Assembly (NCBI GenBank): GCA_031274985.1
Contig: JAISPK010000154.1
Location: 1-11,459 of the forward strand
DNA length: 11,459 nt
Direction: 5' to 3'
Source of the DNA: Coriobacteriales bacterium
Lineage (GTDB): Bacteria; Actinomycetota; Coriobacteriia; Coriobacteriales; UBA8131
Below are positions 1 through 5,709 of this stretch, one piece after another (the first letter of the stretch is position 1; the number at the start of each line of letters is the position of its first letter). The notes under the pieces were generated by a model that was given only the letters and a program-made list of their open reading frames with translations, was not told where the DNA came from and ran no database searches. A program made the translations under genes and the position numbers.

Positions 1-417
1 AGAGCCGGACTTGCTGGACACAATGTACAGCGTGCGGGCCGGATCGGATGCCTGGAGGATGTGACGCACAAACACCGGTGAGAGCGAGTCCATCGTTTTA
101 AAGGCTATCTCTGCTCCCCTGCAGGTTTCATAGAGTTTTGAAACGGTCATGCAAGCCTGAGAAGAACCGCCCTGCCCAATGAGCACCACGGCATCCAGCC
201 CTTCTTGTCTCACCCCCGCAGCAGCGGCGATGATCTCAGTTAAAGCAAGAGGAGGGTTGGACGCCAGGGCGGTCCAACCCACACATTGTTTTATCTCTGC
301 TTCATTGGCAATTTCTGCAAAGAGACTGGTGTCTTTGCGGTGCAGCCTGGACGGTGCTTGTATTGCAAGCAGTTCTTCCGCACATTCAGGGTGCTGTTTG
401 CTCGTTGCGTTATTCAT
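1..417 (-). CDS. pgi: Glucose-6-phosphate isomerase, N-terminal 139 residues (gene runs off left edge)
   Basis: This is the 5' end of a gene that continues beyond position 1. It would interconvert glucose 6-phosphate and fructose 6-phosphate in the cytoplasm. Visible signs are a hydrophobic strand followed by a glycine-serine phosphate-binding loop, VVLIGQGGSS (residues 77-86), a MDSLSPVFV stretch (109-117) and TLYIVSSKSGS (129-139). This spacing and the SKSG form, instead of the SKTFTT of classical Pgi, resemble the sugar isomerase domain found alone or fused to transaldolase in actinobacteria. The ATG at 417 is the only good start because an in-frame TAG lies eight codons upstream. Its Shine-Dalgarno sequence (AGAGAAAG, about 12 bases away) is poor. 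It follows rplQ after 73 bp with no convincing terminator, so read-through from the ribosomal operon is likely. Whether the full protein is monofunctional or fused cannot be seen here. Confidence 0.8.
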   Translation of the reverse strand, partial: MNNATSKQHPECAEELLAIQAPSRLHRKDTSLFAEIANEAEIKQCVGWTALASNPPLALTEIIAAAAGVRQEGLDAVVLIGQGGSSQACMTVSKLYETCRGAEIAFKTMDSLSPVFVRHILQASDPARTLYIVSSKSGS

Positions 418-444
418 TTTTTTGCCTGACTTTCTCTGCTACAC

Positions 445-474
445 CCGCTGCCCGAGCCCAGAGGGCTCAAGCGG
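445..474. other. Stem-loop between rplQ and pgi
   Basis: CCGCT (445-449) pairs with AGCGG (470-474), and GAGCCC (454-459) pairs with GGGCTC (463-468) around a 3-base loop. An asymmetric internal loop (four bases against one) separates the two helices. No T-tract follows on either strand, so it is not a standard intrinsic terminator. It could be an RNA processing or stability element, or chance. Confidence 0.4.
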
Positions 475-490
475 CGTCCACTTCAGTTAC

Positions 491-1282
491 TTAGGCTTGT
501 TCGTCAGCTTCCTCGGCGGGTGCTTCCTCAGCGGGAGCTTCCTCAGCGGGAGCTTCCTCGGTTACCTCGACTTCAGCAGCTTCCTCAGCGGGAGTTTCCT
601 CGGTTGCCTCGTCTTCAGCAGCTTCCTCAGCAGGAGCCTCCTCAGCGGGAGCCTCCTCAGCGGGAGCCTCTTCGGTTACCGCCTCTTCAGTTACCGCTTC
701 TTCAGTTACCGCTTCTTCAGAAACAGCCTCTTCAACAGGAGCCTCTTCAGCAGCAACCTCTTCGGCTACGGCTTCTTCGGTGAGTTCAGCTTCAACGGCC
801 TCATCGGCAGTCTCCTCGGTGGCAACAACCTCTTCGGCATTCTTCTTGCCGCGGGCTGGCTTCTTCTCTACCTTAAGTCCGCCTTTTGCGCCTTCGTCGG
901 CAGCCTTCTTCTTAAACTGCACCGGCTCTTGCACCAGCTCCATCAAAACGATGATGGCATCATCGCCGCGACGCTTGCCCACCTTGAAGATGCGCGAATA
1001 ACCGCCGGGACGATCCTTGAACAGCCCTTGCTCAACCTTGGCAAAGATCTCGGCAACCAACTGCTTGTCTCCCAGCTTGGCAATGGCCAAACGGCGGGAG
1101 TGCACGTCGCCGCGCTTTGCCCAGGTAATAACGCGATCCACGTCTCCGCGAATCTCCTTGGCGCGCTCCAGGGTGGTCTTGATACGATCATTTAAGAACA
1201 GGTTTACTACCAGGTTCTTTTTAATAGCCGCGGTATGGCTGGCATCGGTGCCAAGCTTACGGCCTTTCTTGTAGTGTCTCAT
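491..1282 (-). CDS. rplQ: 50S ribosomal protein L17 with a very long acidic C-terminal tail
   Basis: L17 binds 23S rRNA near the exit-tunnel side of the large subunit. Residues 1-122 are a normal L17 core (MRHYKKGRKLG start, conserved RGDVHSRRLAIAKL, and GGYSRIFKVGKRRGDDA). A basic linker (about 123-148, rich in Lys) follows. Residues 149-263 form an acidic tail built mostly of five-residue EEAPA, EEAVT and similar units. By hand count the tail has 46 Glu and 3 Asp in 115 residues, with no Lys, Arg, His or aromatic residue. Most bacterial L17 proteins are about 115-130 residues long. Actinobacterial ones are often extended to roughly 170-200, so 263 is long even for that group. The gene lies 19 bp after rpoA, with a GGGAG ribosome-binding site before the ATG. 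The reading frame is intact through the repeats. Confidence 0.97.
   Translation of the reverse strand: MRHYKKGRKLGTDASHTAAIKKNLVVNLFLNDRIKTTLERAKEIRGDVDRVITWAKRGDVHSRRLAIAKLGDKQLVAEIFAKVEQGLFKDRPGGYSRIFKVGKRRGDDAIIVLMELVQEPVQFKKKAADEGAKGGLKVEKKPARGKKNAEEVVATEETADEAVEAELTEEAVAEEVAAEEAPVEEAVSEEAVTEEAVTEEAVTEEAPAEEAPAEEAPAEEAAEDEATEETPAEEAAEVEVTEEAPAEEAPAEEAPAEEADEQA
508..750 (-). repeat. 15-bp tandem repeats in the rplQ 3' end
   Basis: On the plus strand the unit CTTCCTCAGCGGGAG occurs exactly at 523-537, 538-552 and 580-594. Close variants occur at 622-636, 637-651 and 652-666, and more divergent units with the same meaning fill the gaps. The 15-bp unit encodes five residues (EEAPA on the minus strand), so changes in copy number would keep the reading frame. 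The DNA similarity is highest in the middle, which suggests recent unit duplication by slippage or recombination. Confidence 0.8.
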
Positions 1283-1301
1283 GATTTATCTCCCGGTTGC
1301 C

Positions 1302-2255
1302 TCAGGGCTTGAGGCCAAGCCCCATGGTCTGCAATTTATCCTTGACTTCTTCAATGGACTTTGCGCCAAAATTCCTGATATTGAGCAAGTCGTTTTCTGA
1401 GAAGTCAACTAACTGACGCACACTGTGAATGCCGGCACGCTTGAGGCAGTTGTACGAACGGACCGAAAGATCCAAATCTTCTACCTGCTTCTCCAGCTCC
1501 GTATTGGTGGTGGCATCCTCGTGGGCAAAGATGGACGATACCTCAGCGGCAACCTCTTCATCATCGCTCAGTACCATAAAGGCATCCATGTGTTGTTTTA
1601 CGATGTTTGCGGCATGCACAACGGCCTCGGAAGGCGTTGCGGCACCGTTGGTCTCAACCTCAAGCACCAGTTTGTCGTAGTCGGTGCGCTGCCCGACACG
1701 GGTGTCGGTAACGCTCATTGTACAACGACGGACCGGGCTGAAGAGCGAGTCCACGTGAATGTAGCCGATGGGGTCAGAGGGCAACTTGTTGCGCTCGGCC
1801 GAGATGTAACCGCGGCCAACGCCCAGGCGAAGCGACATTTCGAGCTTGCCGCCCTCTGCGAGCGTAGCAATGGTGTGCTCCGGATTGATGAGGATAAAAT
1901 CGGAGGGGATCTCCAGATCTGCTCCCGTGACGACGGTCTCTTTTTTGGTGCTTTCCACCATTATCGTTGCTGTGCCTTCGCTGGCAGTGCCGAGCGATCC
2001 AAATACCAGGCCTTTTACATTAAGAACGATGTCAGTCACATCTTCGATAATGCCCTCGGCAACGGAAAACTCGTGCTGTACGCCCTCAATCTTTATGGCG
2101 GTAACAGCGGCTCCGTCGAGTGAGGAAAGCAGTACCCGGCGCATGCTGTTGCCGAGCGTCTGGCCATATCCACGCTCCAGCGGCTCAGCGATAAAGCGAC
2201 AAAGGGTGTCGTTAACGTTTTCTACGGTGACCTGTGGTCTCATGAACTCTGTCAT
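1302..2255 (-). CDS. rpoA: DNA-directed RNA polymerase subunit alpha
   Basis: This subunit dimerises to scaffold assembly of the beta and beta' subunits, and its C-terminal domain contacts activators and upstream promoter DNA. At 317 residues it has normal length. The N-terminal domain (about 1-230) has the LERGYGQTLGNSMRRVLLSS segment (26-45) used in dimerisation and assembly, and MSLRLGVGRGY (140-150). A flexible acidic linker follows. The C-terminal domain (about 250-317) has LDLSVRSYNCLKRAGI, where Arg266 matches the DNA-contacting Arg265 of E. coli, and the helix-hairpin-helix segment NFGAKSIEEV (295-304). The start is supported by a near-consensus AAGGAGG site seven bases before the ATG, the strongest ribosome-binding site I saw in this operon. 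It sits 27 bp after rpsD. Confidence 0.98.
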   Translation of the reverse strand: MTEFMRPQVTVENVNDTLCRFIAEPLERGYGQTLGNSMRRVLLSSLDGAAVTAIKIEGVQHEFSVAEGIIEDVTDIVLNVKGLVFGSLGTASEGTATIMVESTKKETVVTGADLEIPSDFILINPEHTIATLAEGGKLEMSLRLGVGRGYISAERNKLPSDPIGYIHVDSLFSPVRRCTMSVTDTRVGQRTDYDKLVLEVETNGAATPSEAVVHAANIVKQHMDAFMVLSDDEEVAAEVSSIFAHEDATTNTELEKQVEDLDLSVRSYNCLKRAGIHSVRQLVDFSENDLLNIRNFGAKSIEEVKDKLQTMGLGLKP

Positions 2256-2282
2256 CGAAATACCTCCTTATCTCGAGCTCGC

Positions 2283-2909
2283 TTATTTGGAGTACAGCTC
2301 AACGATGAGCTGCTCGCGGATGTCCAGATCGATCTGGCCGCGCTCCGGAAGGGACAATACCGAACCTTGAAGCTTCTCAATGTCTACTTCAAGCCATTGG
2401 GGCACTTCGGTGCGCTCAGAAGAGATCAGAGCGCTCTTGATTACCAGTAGCTCGCGTGCCTGAGGCATCAGAGCAACCAGATCGCCGGATTTTACCCGGT
2501 AGGATGGAATATTCACGCGGCGCCCGTTGACCGAGATGTGGCCATGGCGCACCTGCTGACGGGCTTCGTCACGGCTCTTAGCAAATCCGAGACGATACAC
2601 CACGTTGTCCAAACGACTCTCGAGAATACGCAGAAGATTCTCACCGGTAACGCCACTCTGGCGATTGGCGAGCTCATAATAGCCGCGGAATTGCTTCTCA
2701 AGCAGACCATAGATACGCGTGGTCTTTTGCTTCTCACGCAGCTGAATGCGATACTCGGACTCTTTGGGGCGCTTTTTGCCGGCGTCTCCGGGCGGATAAT
2801 CGCGCCGCTCTACGGCACATTTATCCGAGTAGCAACGATCTCCCTTTAAGAAGAGCTTTGCTCCCTCACGGCGACAGAGCCTGCAATCTGCCCCTGTATA
2901 TCTAGCCAT
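2283..2909 (-). CDS. rpsD: 30S ribosomal protein S4, zinc-binding form
   Basis: S4 is a primary 16S rRNA binder that nucleates small-subunit assembly, and in several bacteria it represses its own mRNA. The 208-residue product has normal length. Cys9, Cys12, Cys26 and Cys31 form the four-cysteine zinc site of the C+ class of S4, which many bacteria have replaced. The S4 RNA-binding domain covers about 98-160 (SRLDNVVYRLGFAKSRDEAR, then VRHGHISVNGRRVNIPSYRVKSGD). An AAAGGA site lies seven bases before the ATG. Unlike the rpsM-rpsK junction, which overlaps, the gap before this gene is 77 bp and holds a strong hairpin (2933-2964), so S4 may be controlled separately within the operon. Confidence 0.98.
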   Translation of the reverse strand: MARYTGADCRLCRREGAKLFLKGDRCYSDKCAVERRDYPPGDAGKKRPKESEYRIQLREKQKTTRIYGLLEKQFRGYYELANRQSGVTGENLLRILESRLDNVVYRLGFAKSRDEARQQVRHGHISVNGRRVNIPSYRVKSGDLVALMPQARELLVIKSALISSERTEVPQWLEVDIEKLQGSVLSLPERGQIDLDIREQLIVELYSK

Positions 2910-2932
2910 TATATTTCCTTTCGTAGTGGCAA

Positions 2933-2964
2933 TGACAGCGCCGGGGGTACCCCGGGCGCAGTCA
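2933..2964 (-). promoter_or_regulatory. Symmetrical GC-rich hairpin in the rpsD leader
   Basis: The plus strand reads TGAC(2933-2936)-a-GCGCC(2938-2942)-g-GGGG(2944-2947)-TA-CCCC(2950-2953)-g-GGCGC(2955-2959)-a-GTCA(2961-2964). This gives 4+5+4 pairs with two single-base symmetrical mismatches and a GTAC apex. It ends 23 bases before the rpsD start codon on the minus strand. No T-run follows, so it is not a classical terminator. S4 autoregulation through a structured leader is known in E. coli (before rpsM) and B. subtilis (before rpsD). This site could play that role or be a processing or pausing site. The structure is seen; the function is inferred. Confidence 0.5.
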
Positions 2965-2986
2965 CGTGATAATTGCTACTGTAAGA

Positions 2987-3382
2987 CTAAACGCGACGGC
3001 GTTTGCGCTGGCGCACACCATTGTGTGGTATGGGGGTGCAATCCTGGATGCTTGCGATATCCAGACCATTGGCCTGAAGGGTTCGGATTGCTGTCTCGCG
3101 CCCGGAGCCCGGGCCCTTAACAAAGACACTCACCTTGCGAACCCCATGCTCGCTCGCGATCTTTGCACACTGCTCAGCCGCAAGTTGGGCGGCAAAGGGT
3201 GTGGATTTACGCGATCCCTTGAATCCCACCGTGCCCGCGCTTTGCCAGGCAATGGTATTGCCCTGCGGGTCGGTGATGGTAATGATGGTGTTGTTGAAGG
3301 TGCTCTTGATATGCGCTTGTCCAACAGCGATATTCTTTCGCTCAGAACGTTTAATGCGAGTACGTACCTGTTTCTTAGCCAT
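2987..3382 (-). CDS. rpsK: 30S ribosomal protein S11
   Basis: S11 sits on the platform of the small subunit near the messenger exit and contacts S6, S18 and 16S rRNA. The 131-residue product has the expected length and family blocks: NIAVGQAHIKSTFNNTIITI (17-36), GTVGFKGSRKSTPFAAQLAA (50-69), VKGPGSGRETAIRTLQANGL (88-107) and the C-terminal DCTPIPHNGVRQRKRRRV (114-131). Its ATG overlaps the rpsM stop codon by one base (TAATG), which points to translational coupling. A GGAGG sequence within the last rpsM codons serves as the ribosome-binding site. Nothing odd is seen in the protein. Confidence 0.98.
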   Translation of the reverse strand: MAKKQVRTRIKRSERKNIAVGQAHIKSTFNNTIITITDPQGNTIAWQSAGTVGFKGSRKSTPFAAQLAAEQCAKIASEHGVRKVSVFVKGPGSGRETAIRTLQANGLDIASIQDCTPIPHNGVRQRKRRRV

Positions 3383-3750
3383 TATTTCTTCTTGCCTCCG
3401 ATCTGCTTCCTCGGGCCTTTGCGCGTGCGGGCATTAGTATGGGTCCTCTGACCACGCACCGGCAGGCCACGACGATGTCGGAGGCCGCGATAGCAGCCGA
3501 TTTCCATTAAACGCTTGATGTTCATGGAAGTCTCGCGACGTAAGTCGCCCTCAATCATCAGGTTCTTATCAATGTATTCGCGGAGTTTTACGGTTTCTTC
3601 TTCAGAAAGATCTTTAACACGTGTGTCGGGGTCAACACCGGTAGAAGCAAGGATCTGCTTTGCGGTGGTGAGCCCAATGCCGTAGATGTAGGTCAACCCA
3701 ATCTCCACGCGCTTCTCGCGTGGCAGGTCAACGCCGGCAATACGGGCCAT
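3382..3750 (-). CDS. rpsM: 30S ribosomal protein S13
   Basis: S13 lies in the head of the small subunit, where it forms the bridge to 50S protein L5 and contacts the P-site tRNA. The 122-residue product has the usual MARIAGVDLPREKRVEIGLT start, the helix-two-turns-helix region YIYGIGLTTAKQIL (21-34) and the conserved GCYRGLRHRRGLPVRGQRT segment (85-103). It ends in a lysine-rich tail that is expected to reach the P site. AAGGGAG lies seven bases upstream of the ATG. It follows rpmJ by 15 bp and overlaps rpsK by one base. Confidence 0.98.
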   Translation of the reverse strand: MARIAGVDLPREKRVEIGLTYIYGIGLTTAKQILASTGVDPDTRVKDLSEEETVKLREYIDKNLMIEGDLRRETSMNIKRLMEIGCYRGLRHRRGLPVRGQRTHTNARTRKGPRKQIGGKKK

Positions 3751-3765
3751 AGAGTTGCTCCCTTC

Positions 3766-3879
3766 TTAGCCCTGGCGCTGCTTATGGCGGGGATTCTCGC
3801 AAATCACAAGAACCCGACCATGACGCCGGATAACTTTACATTTATCGCACATTTTCTTTACAGAGGGACGCACTTTCAT
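3766..3879 (-). CDS. rpmJ: 50S ribosomal protein L36, zinc-binding form
   Basis: This gene of 37 codons plus TAA was found by reading the minus strand between infA and rpsM. The product begins MKVRPSVKKMCDKCKVIRRH and ends ENPRHKQRQG. Cys11, Cys14, Cys27 and His32 are the zinc ligands of the C+ form of L36, the smallest large-subunit protein, which helps organise 23S rRNA. Length and position (infA-rpmJ-rpsM) are canonical. A purine-rich GAGAGGAGAGAC sequence directly before the ATG is a strong ribosome-binding site. Both L36 and S4 in this operon keep their zinc sites, which fits an organism without the zinc-free replacements at this locus. Confidence 0.97.
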   Translation of the reverse strand: MKVRPSVKKMCDKCKVIRRHGRVLVICENPRHKQRQG

Positions 3880-3964
3880 TCGTCTCTCCTCTCAATTTAT
3901 CTTGTGTACTGTATCTTCACGCCGCAGCCGCAGACGTTGTTTTAATGCTTTTGGCTTTCTCTGT

Positions 3965-4183
3965 TTATTTATATCGGTAGGTAATTCTACCGCGGGTCAG
4001 GTCATAGGGTGAAAGCTCCACCGTGACCTTATCCCCGGGCAGGATACGGATGTAATGCATGCGCATCTTACCAGAAATATGCGCAAGTACAACATGACCG
4101 TTTTCAAGTTCTACTTTAAACATTGCATTAGGAAGCGGCTCGGTGACCGTTCCTTCAAGTTCTATAGCATCCTCTTTTACCAA
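3965..4183 (-). CDS. infA: Translation initiation factor IF-1 (TTG start)
   Basis: IF-1 binds the A site of the 30S subunit during initiation. The 72-residue OB-fold protein shows LPNAMFKVELENGH (17-30), VLAHISGKMRMHYIRILPGD (31-50) and the end VELSPYDLTRGRITYRYK. The start is TTG at 4183. That gives MVKEDAIELEG, which lines up exactly with the usual MAKED start, and an in-frame TGA lies only five codons upstream with no ATG or GTG between. The ATG at 4199 is out of frame. The ribosome-binding site is weak (GAAAG about nine bases upstream). A non-AUG start with a weak site on this gene is unusual and may limit its translation. It leads the operon behind the promoter at 4227-4256. Confidence 0.96.
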   Translation of the reverse strand: MVKEDAIELEGTVTEPLPNAMFKVELENGHVVLAHISGKMRMHYIRILPGDKVTVELSPYDLTRGRITYRYK

Positions 4184-4226
4184 GTTTTGGGTCTTTCATA
4201 ATTAGACATTAAAAGCGCAGCCGTCT

Positions 4227-4256
4227 ATGATACCGCATCTTGCCCACCCGAAACAA
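4227..4256 (-). promoter_or_regulatory. Sigma-70-type promoter of the infA ribosomal operon
   Basis: On the minus strand a -35 TTGTTT (4256-4251) is separated by 18 bp from a -10 TATCAT (4232-4227), which matches TATAAT at five of six positions. Transcription would begin near 4220, leaving a leader of about 37 bases before the infA TTG. It is the only good promoter in the intergenic region and sits just downstream of the palindrome that closes the preceding unit. The assignment rests on motif matching only. Confidence 0.6.
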
Positions 4257-4278
4257 GGGGGAATTTGAGAGATCTTGA

Positions 4279-4396
4279 AAAAGTGCCAGGGGACGTTGCT
4301 GACAAAAGGGGACGTACCTTCTGTCTTGTTGACTGGTTCCCAGCCAACAAGACAGAAGGTACGTCCCCTTTTGTCAGCAAGTCCCCTGTCGCTTTT
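4279..4396. repeat. 118-bp near-perfect palindrome, possible REP/MITE-like element or terminator
   Basis: Two 34-base arms (4298-4331 and 4345-4378) are exact reverse complements. The 13-base centre holds a small CTGG/CCAG hairpin (4333-4336, 4340-4343). Outside the arms AGGGGAC (4288-4294) pairs with GTCCCCT (4381-4387) after a single bulged G. Pairing then continues with one mismatch and one wobble to AAAAG/CTTTT (4279-4283, 4392-4396). GGGGAC occurs twice in the left arm and GTCCCC twice in the right. The end lies in the stop codon of the binding-protein gene. On the minus strand the stem is followed by ACTTTTTC, so the element could act as that gene's terminator. Its length and internal repetition also suggest a mobile palindromic repeat. 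No transposase is nearby. Confidence 0.85.
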
Positions 4397-5675
4397 AGCC
4401 GATATACATGATGGCCAGGCTGTCGTCGATTGCCTGCTCGGGAGAGATCTGCCCCATCACAATGCGCGGCACATCGGCAAAAAGGGCATCGCGCGCGCCG
4501 GGAGAGAGCCCGTCCTGGGCCGCCGCTACCGTGCCGGTACAGCCTTTGGTGAGCTCAAGGGCAGCCAGACTCAGTTTATCGATTTCCCCGCTAGGGGTCG
4601 TGCCGTTTTTGAGCGCGGTCATCGAGAGCAAGCCAAAACTGCTCACGACCTCATCCGTTGTCATGGCCATAACAAACCTGACACAGGCATCACGCTTGTC
4701 CGGATTGTTCCAGGCCTTTTGAGAGATGTAGTATCCCATGGAGAGCCCGCCGACGATGTCGGTTGCTGCCCGGCTGCCCTGTGCCGGCACAAACGCCACC
4801 GTAAAGTCATCGATGTTTGCCGCGTTTGATTCATACCAGCCCAGCTTCCAGGAGCCGTCTAAATGAAACGCTGCCCGGTTGGATATCATCAGGCCAACTG
4901 CCTCGTCATCGGTCATCGTGGTGGTCTCTGCCGGAAAATAGCCCCTCTCGTAAAGATCCTTGATATCCTCAAGGCCTGCTGCCCAGGCCTGCCCGACGCC
5001 ATCGTTCGAGCTGGCCGGCAAAAGGGTGTGACTGCTTATTGAACCGTGGTTAAAAACACAGTATTCAAACCAGTAATGGGGAACCTGCCCCAGGGAGGCG
5101 GCGATGGGCACATAGCCGCAGCTCAGTATCGTTTCGCAGTCGTTGCTAAACTGCTCCCAGGTGTAATTGTTGCCCGGCACCTCTACGCCACATGCTGCCA
5201 GCACCTTCTTGTTAACATAGAGGGCCTCCCAGTAGCCGTTGACCGGTACGGCATATTGTCTGCCGTCCACCGGCGACACGGGAATCAGGGAATCCCTCAT
5301 GTTGGAGGCATAGTCAGGATACTCCCTGCGTATTTCGCTCAGAGAAACTACCTTGCCGTTTCTTATTAAACTATCAGCATCTGCGCCGGTAAAGAAAAAC
5401 AGTACATCCGGCTCGCTGCCTTCGCCAAAACTGTCCCTGACCTTATTTTTCCACTCCTCGTTTGAGGCAGCGGATCTGTCGACAACCGCCACACCCGTCT
5501 CCTCCTCAAATGCGGTATAGGCTGCCACGAAGTTATCGCGATTGCCGTCGCTGCTGTCAAAGGGAGATACCACGGTTATTTCTTGGATTGCCTGCCCGGT
5601 GCCGGTGAAACATCCGCCGAGACCAGCGCACAGAACAAGGAGCGGTAATACCAGAAGAAGCCTGATTGTCTTCAT
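4395..5675 (-). CDS. Extracellular solute-binding lipoprotein (ABC family 1-like), next to a histidine kinase
   Basis: The 426-residue product starts with a lipoprotein signal: MKTIR, a hydrophobic stretch (6-19) and the lipobox LGGC with Cys22 as the lipidation site, so it should be tethered outside the membrane. The rest resembles sugar-type binding proteins: EEWKNKVRDSFGEGSEPDVLFF (73-94, split lobes and early hinge strand), VPVNGYWEALYVNKKVL (143-159), YTWEQFSNDCETIL (171-184), and RAAFHLDGSWKLGWYES (267-283), the late domain typical of the family. The ATG at 5675 is preferred because it puts the signal peptide at the N terminus. An in-frame ATG at 5723 would add 16 residues and overlap the kinase gene by 14 bases. 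No permease or ATPase gene adjoins it. Being 34 bp after the hybrid kinase, it more likely serves ligand sensing than transport. The ligand is unknown. Confidence 0.85.
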   Translation of the reverse strand: MKTIRLLLVLPLLVLCAGLGGCFTGTGQAIQEITVVSPFDSSDGNRDNFVAAYTAFEEETGVAVVDRSAASNEEWKNKVRDSFGEGSEPDVLFFFTGADADSLIRNGKVVSLSEIRREYPDYASNMRDSLIPVSPVDGRQYAVPVNGYWEALYVNKKVLAACGVEVPGNNYTWEQFSNDCETILSCGYVPIAASLGQVPHYWFEYCVFNHGSISSHTLLPASSNDGVGQAWAAGLEDIKDLYERGYFPAETTTMTDDEAVGLMISNRAAFHLDGSWKLGWYESNAANIDDFTVAFVPAQGSRAATDIVGGLSMGYYISQKAWNNPDKRDACVRFVMAMTTDEVVSSFGLLSMTALKNGTTPSGEIDKLSLAALELTKGCTGTVAAAQDGLSPGARDALFADVPRIVMGQISPEQAIDDSLAIMYIG

Positions 5676-5709
5676 TGTTTTGCCCACTTTCTTAATTCGA
5701 TACCAATCC

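Noticed and set aside
445..474. Intrinsic terminator after rplQ
   Set aside because: The stem is good but no T-run follows on the minus strand, so I list it only as a stem-loop.
508..750. Possible CRISPR or noncoding satellite array
   Set aside because: The 15-bp units have no unique spacers and keep the L17 reading frame throughout, so they are coding repeats.
179..1195. A 338-codon open frame on the plus strand with repeated Phe/Leu/Ser/Gly segments
   Set aside because: It runs antisense through pgi and the L17 acidic repeats. Its low-complexity composition is simply the complement of the Glu/Ala repeats, and it has no family resemblance.
2905..2925. TATAAT-like sequence near the rpsD start as a promoter
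   Set aside because: It is formed by the spacer between AAAGGA and the ATG of rpsD. A start from there would leave no leader, and no -35 is seen.
4184..4199. ATG at 4199 as the infA start
   Set aside because: It is 16 bases before the TTG and therefore out of frame. Its own frame stops after 14 codons.
4275..4829. 184-codon open frame on the plus strand
   Set aside because: It begins in the palindrome and runs antisense to the binding-protein gene. It shows no recognisable domain and no upstream ribosome-binding site.
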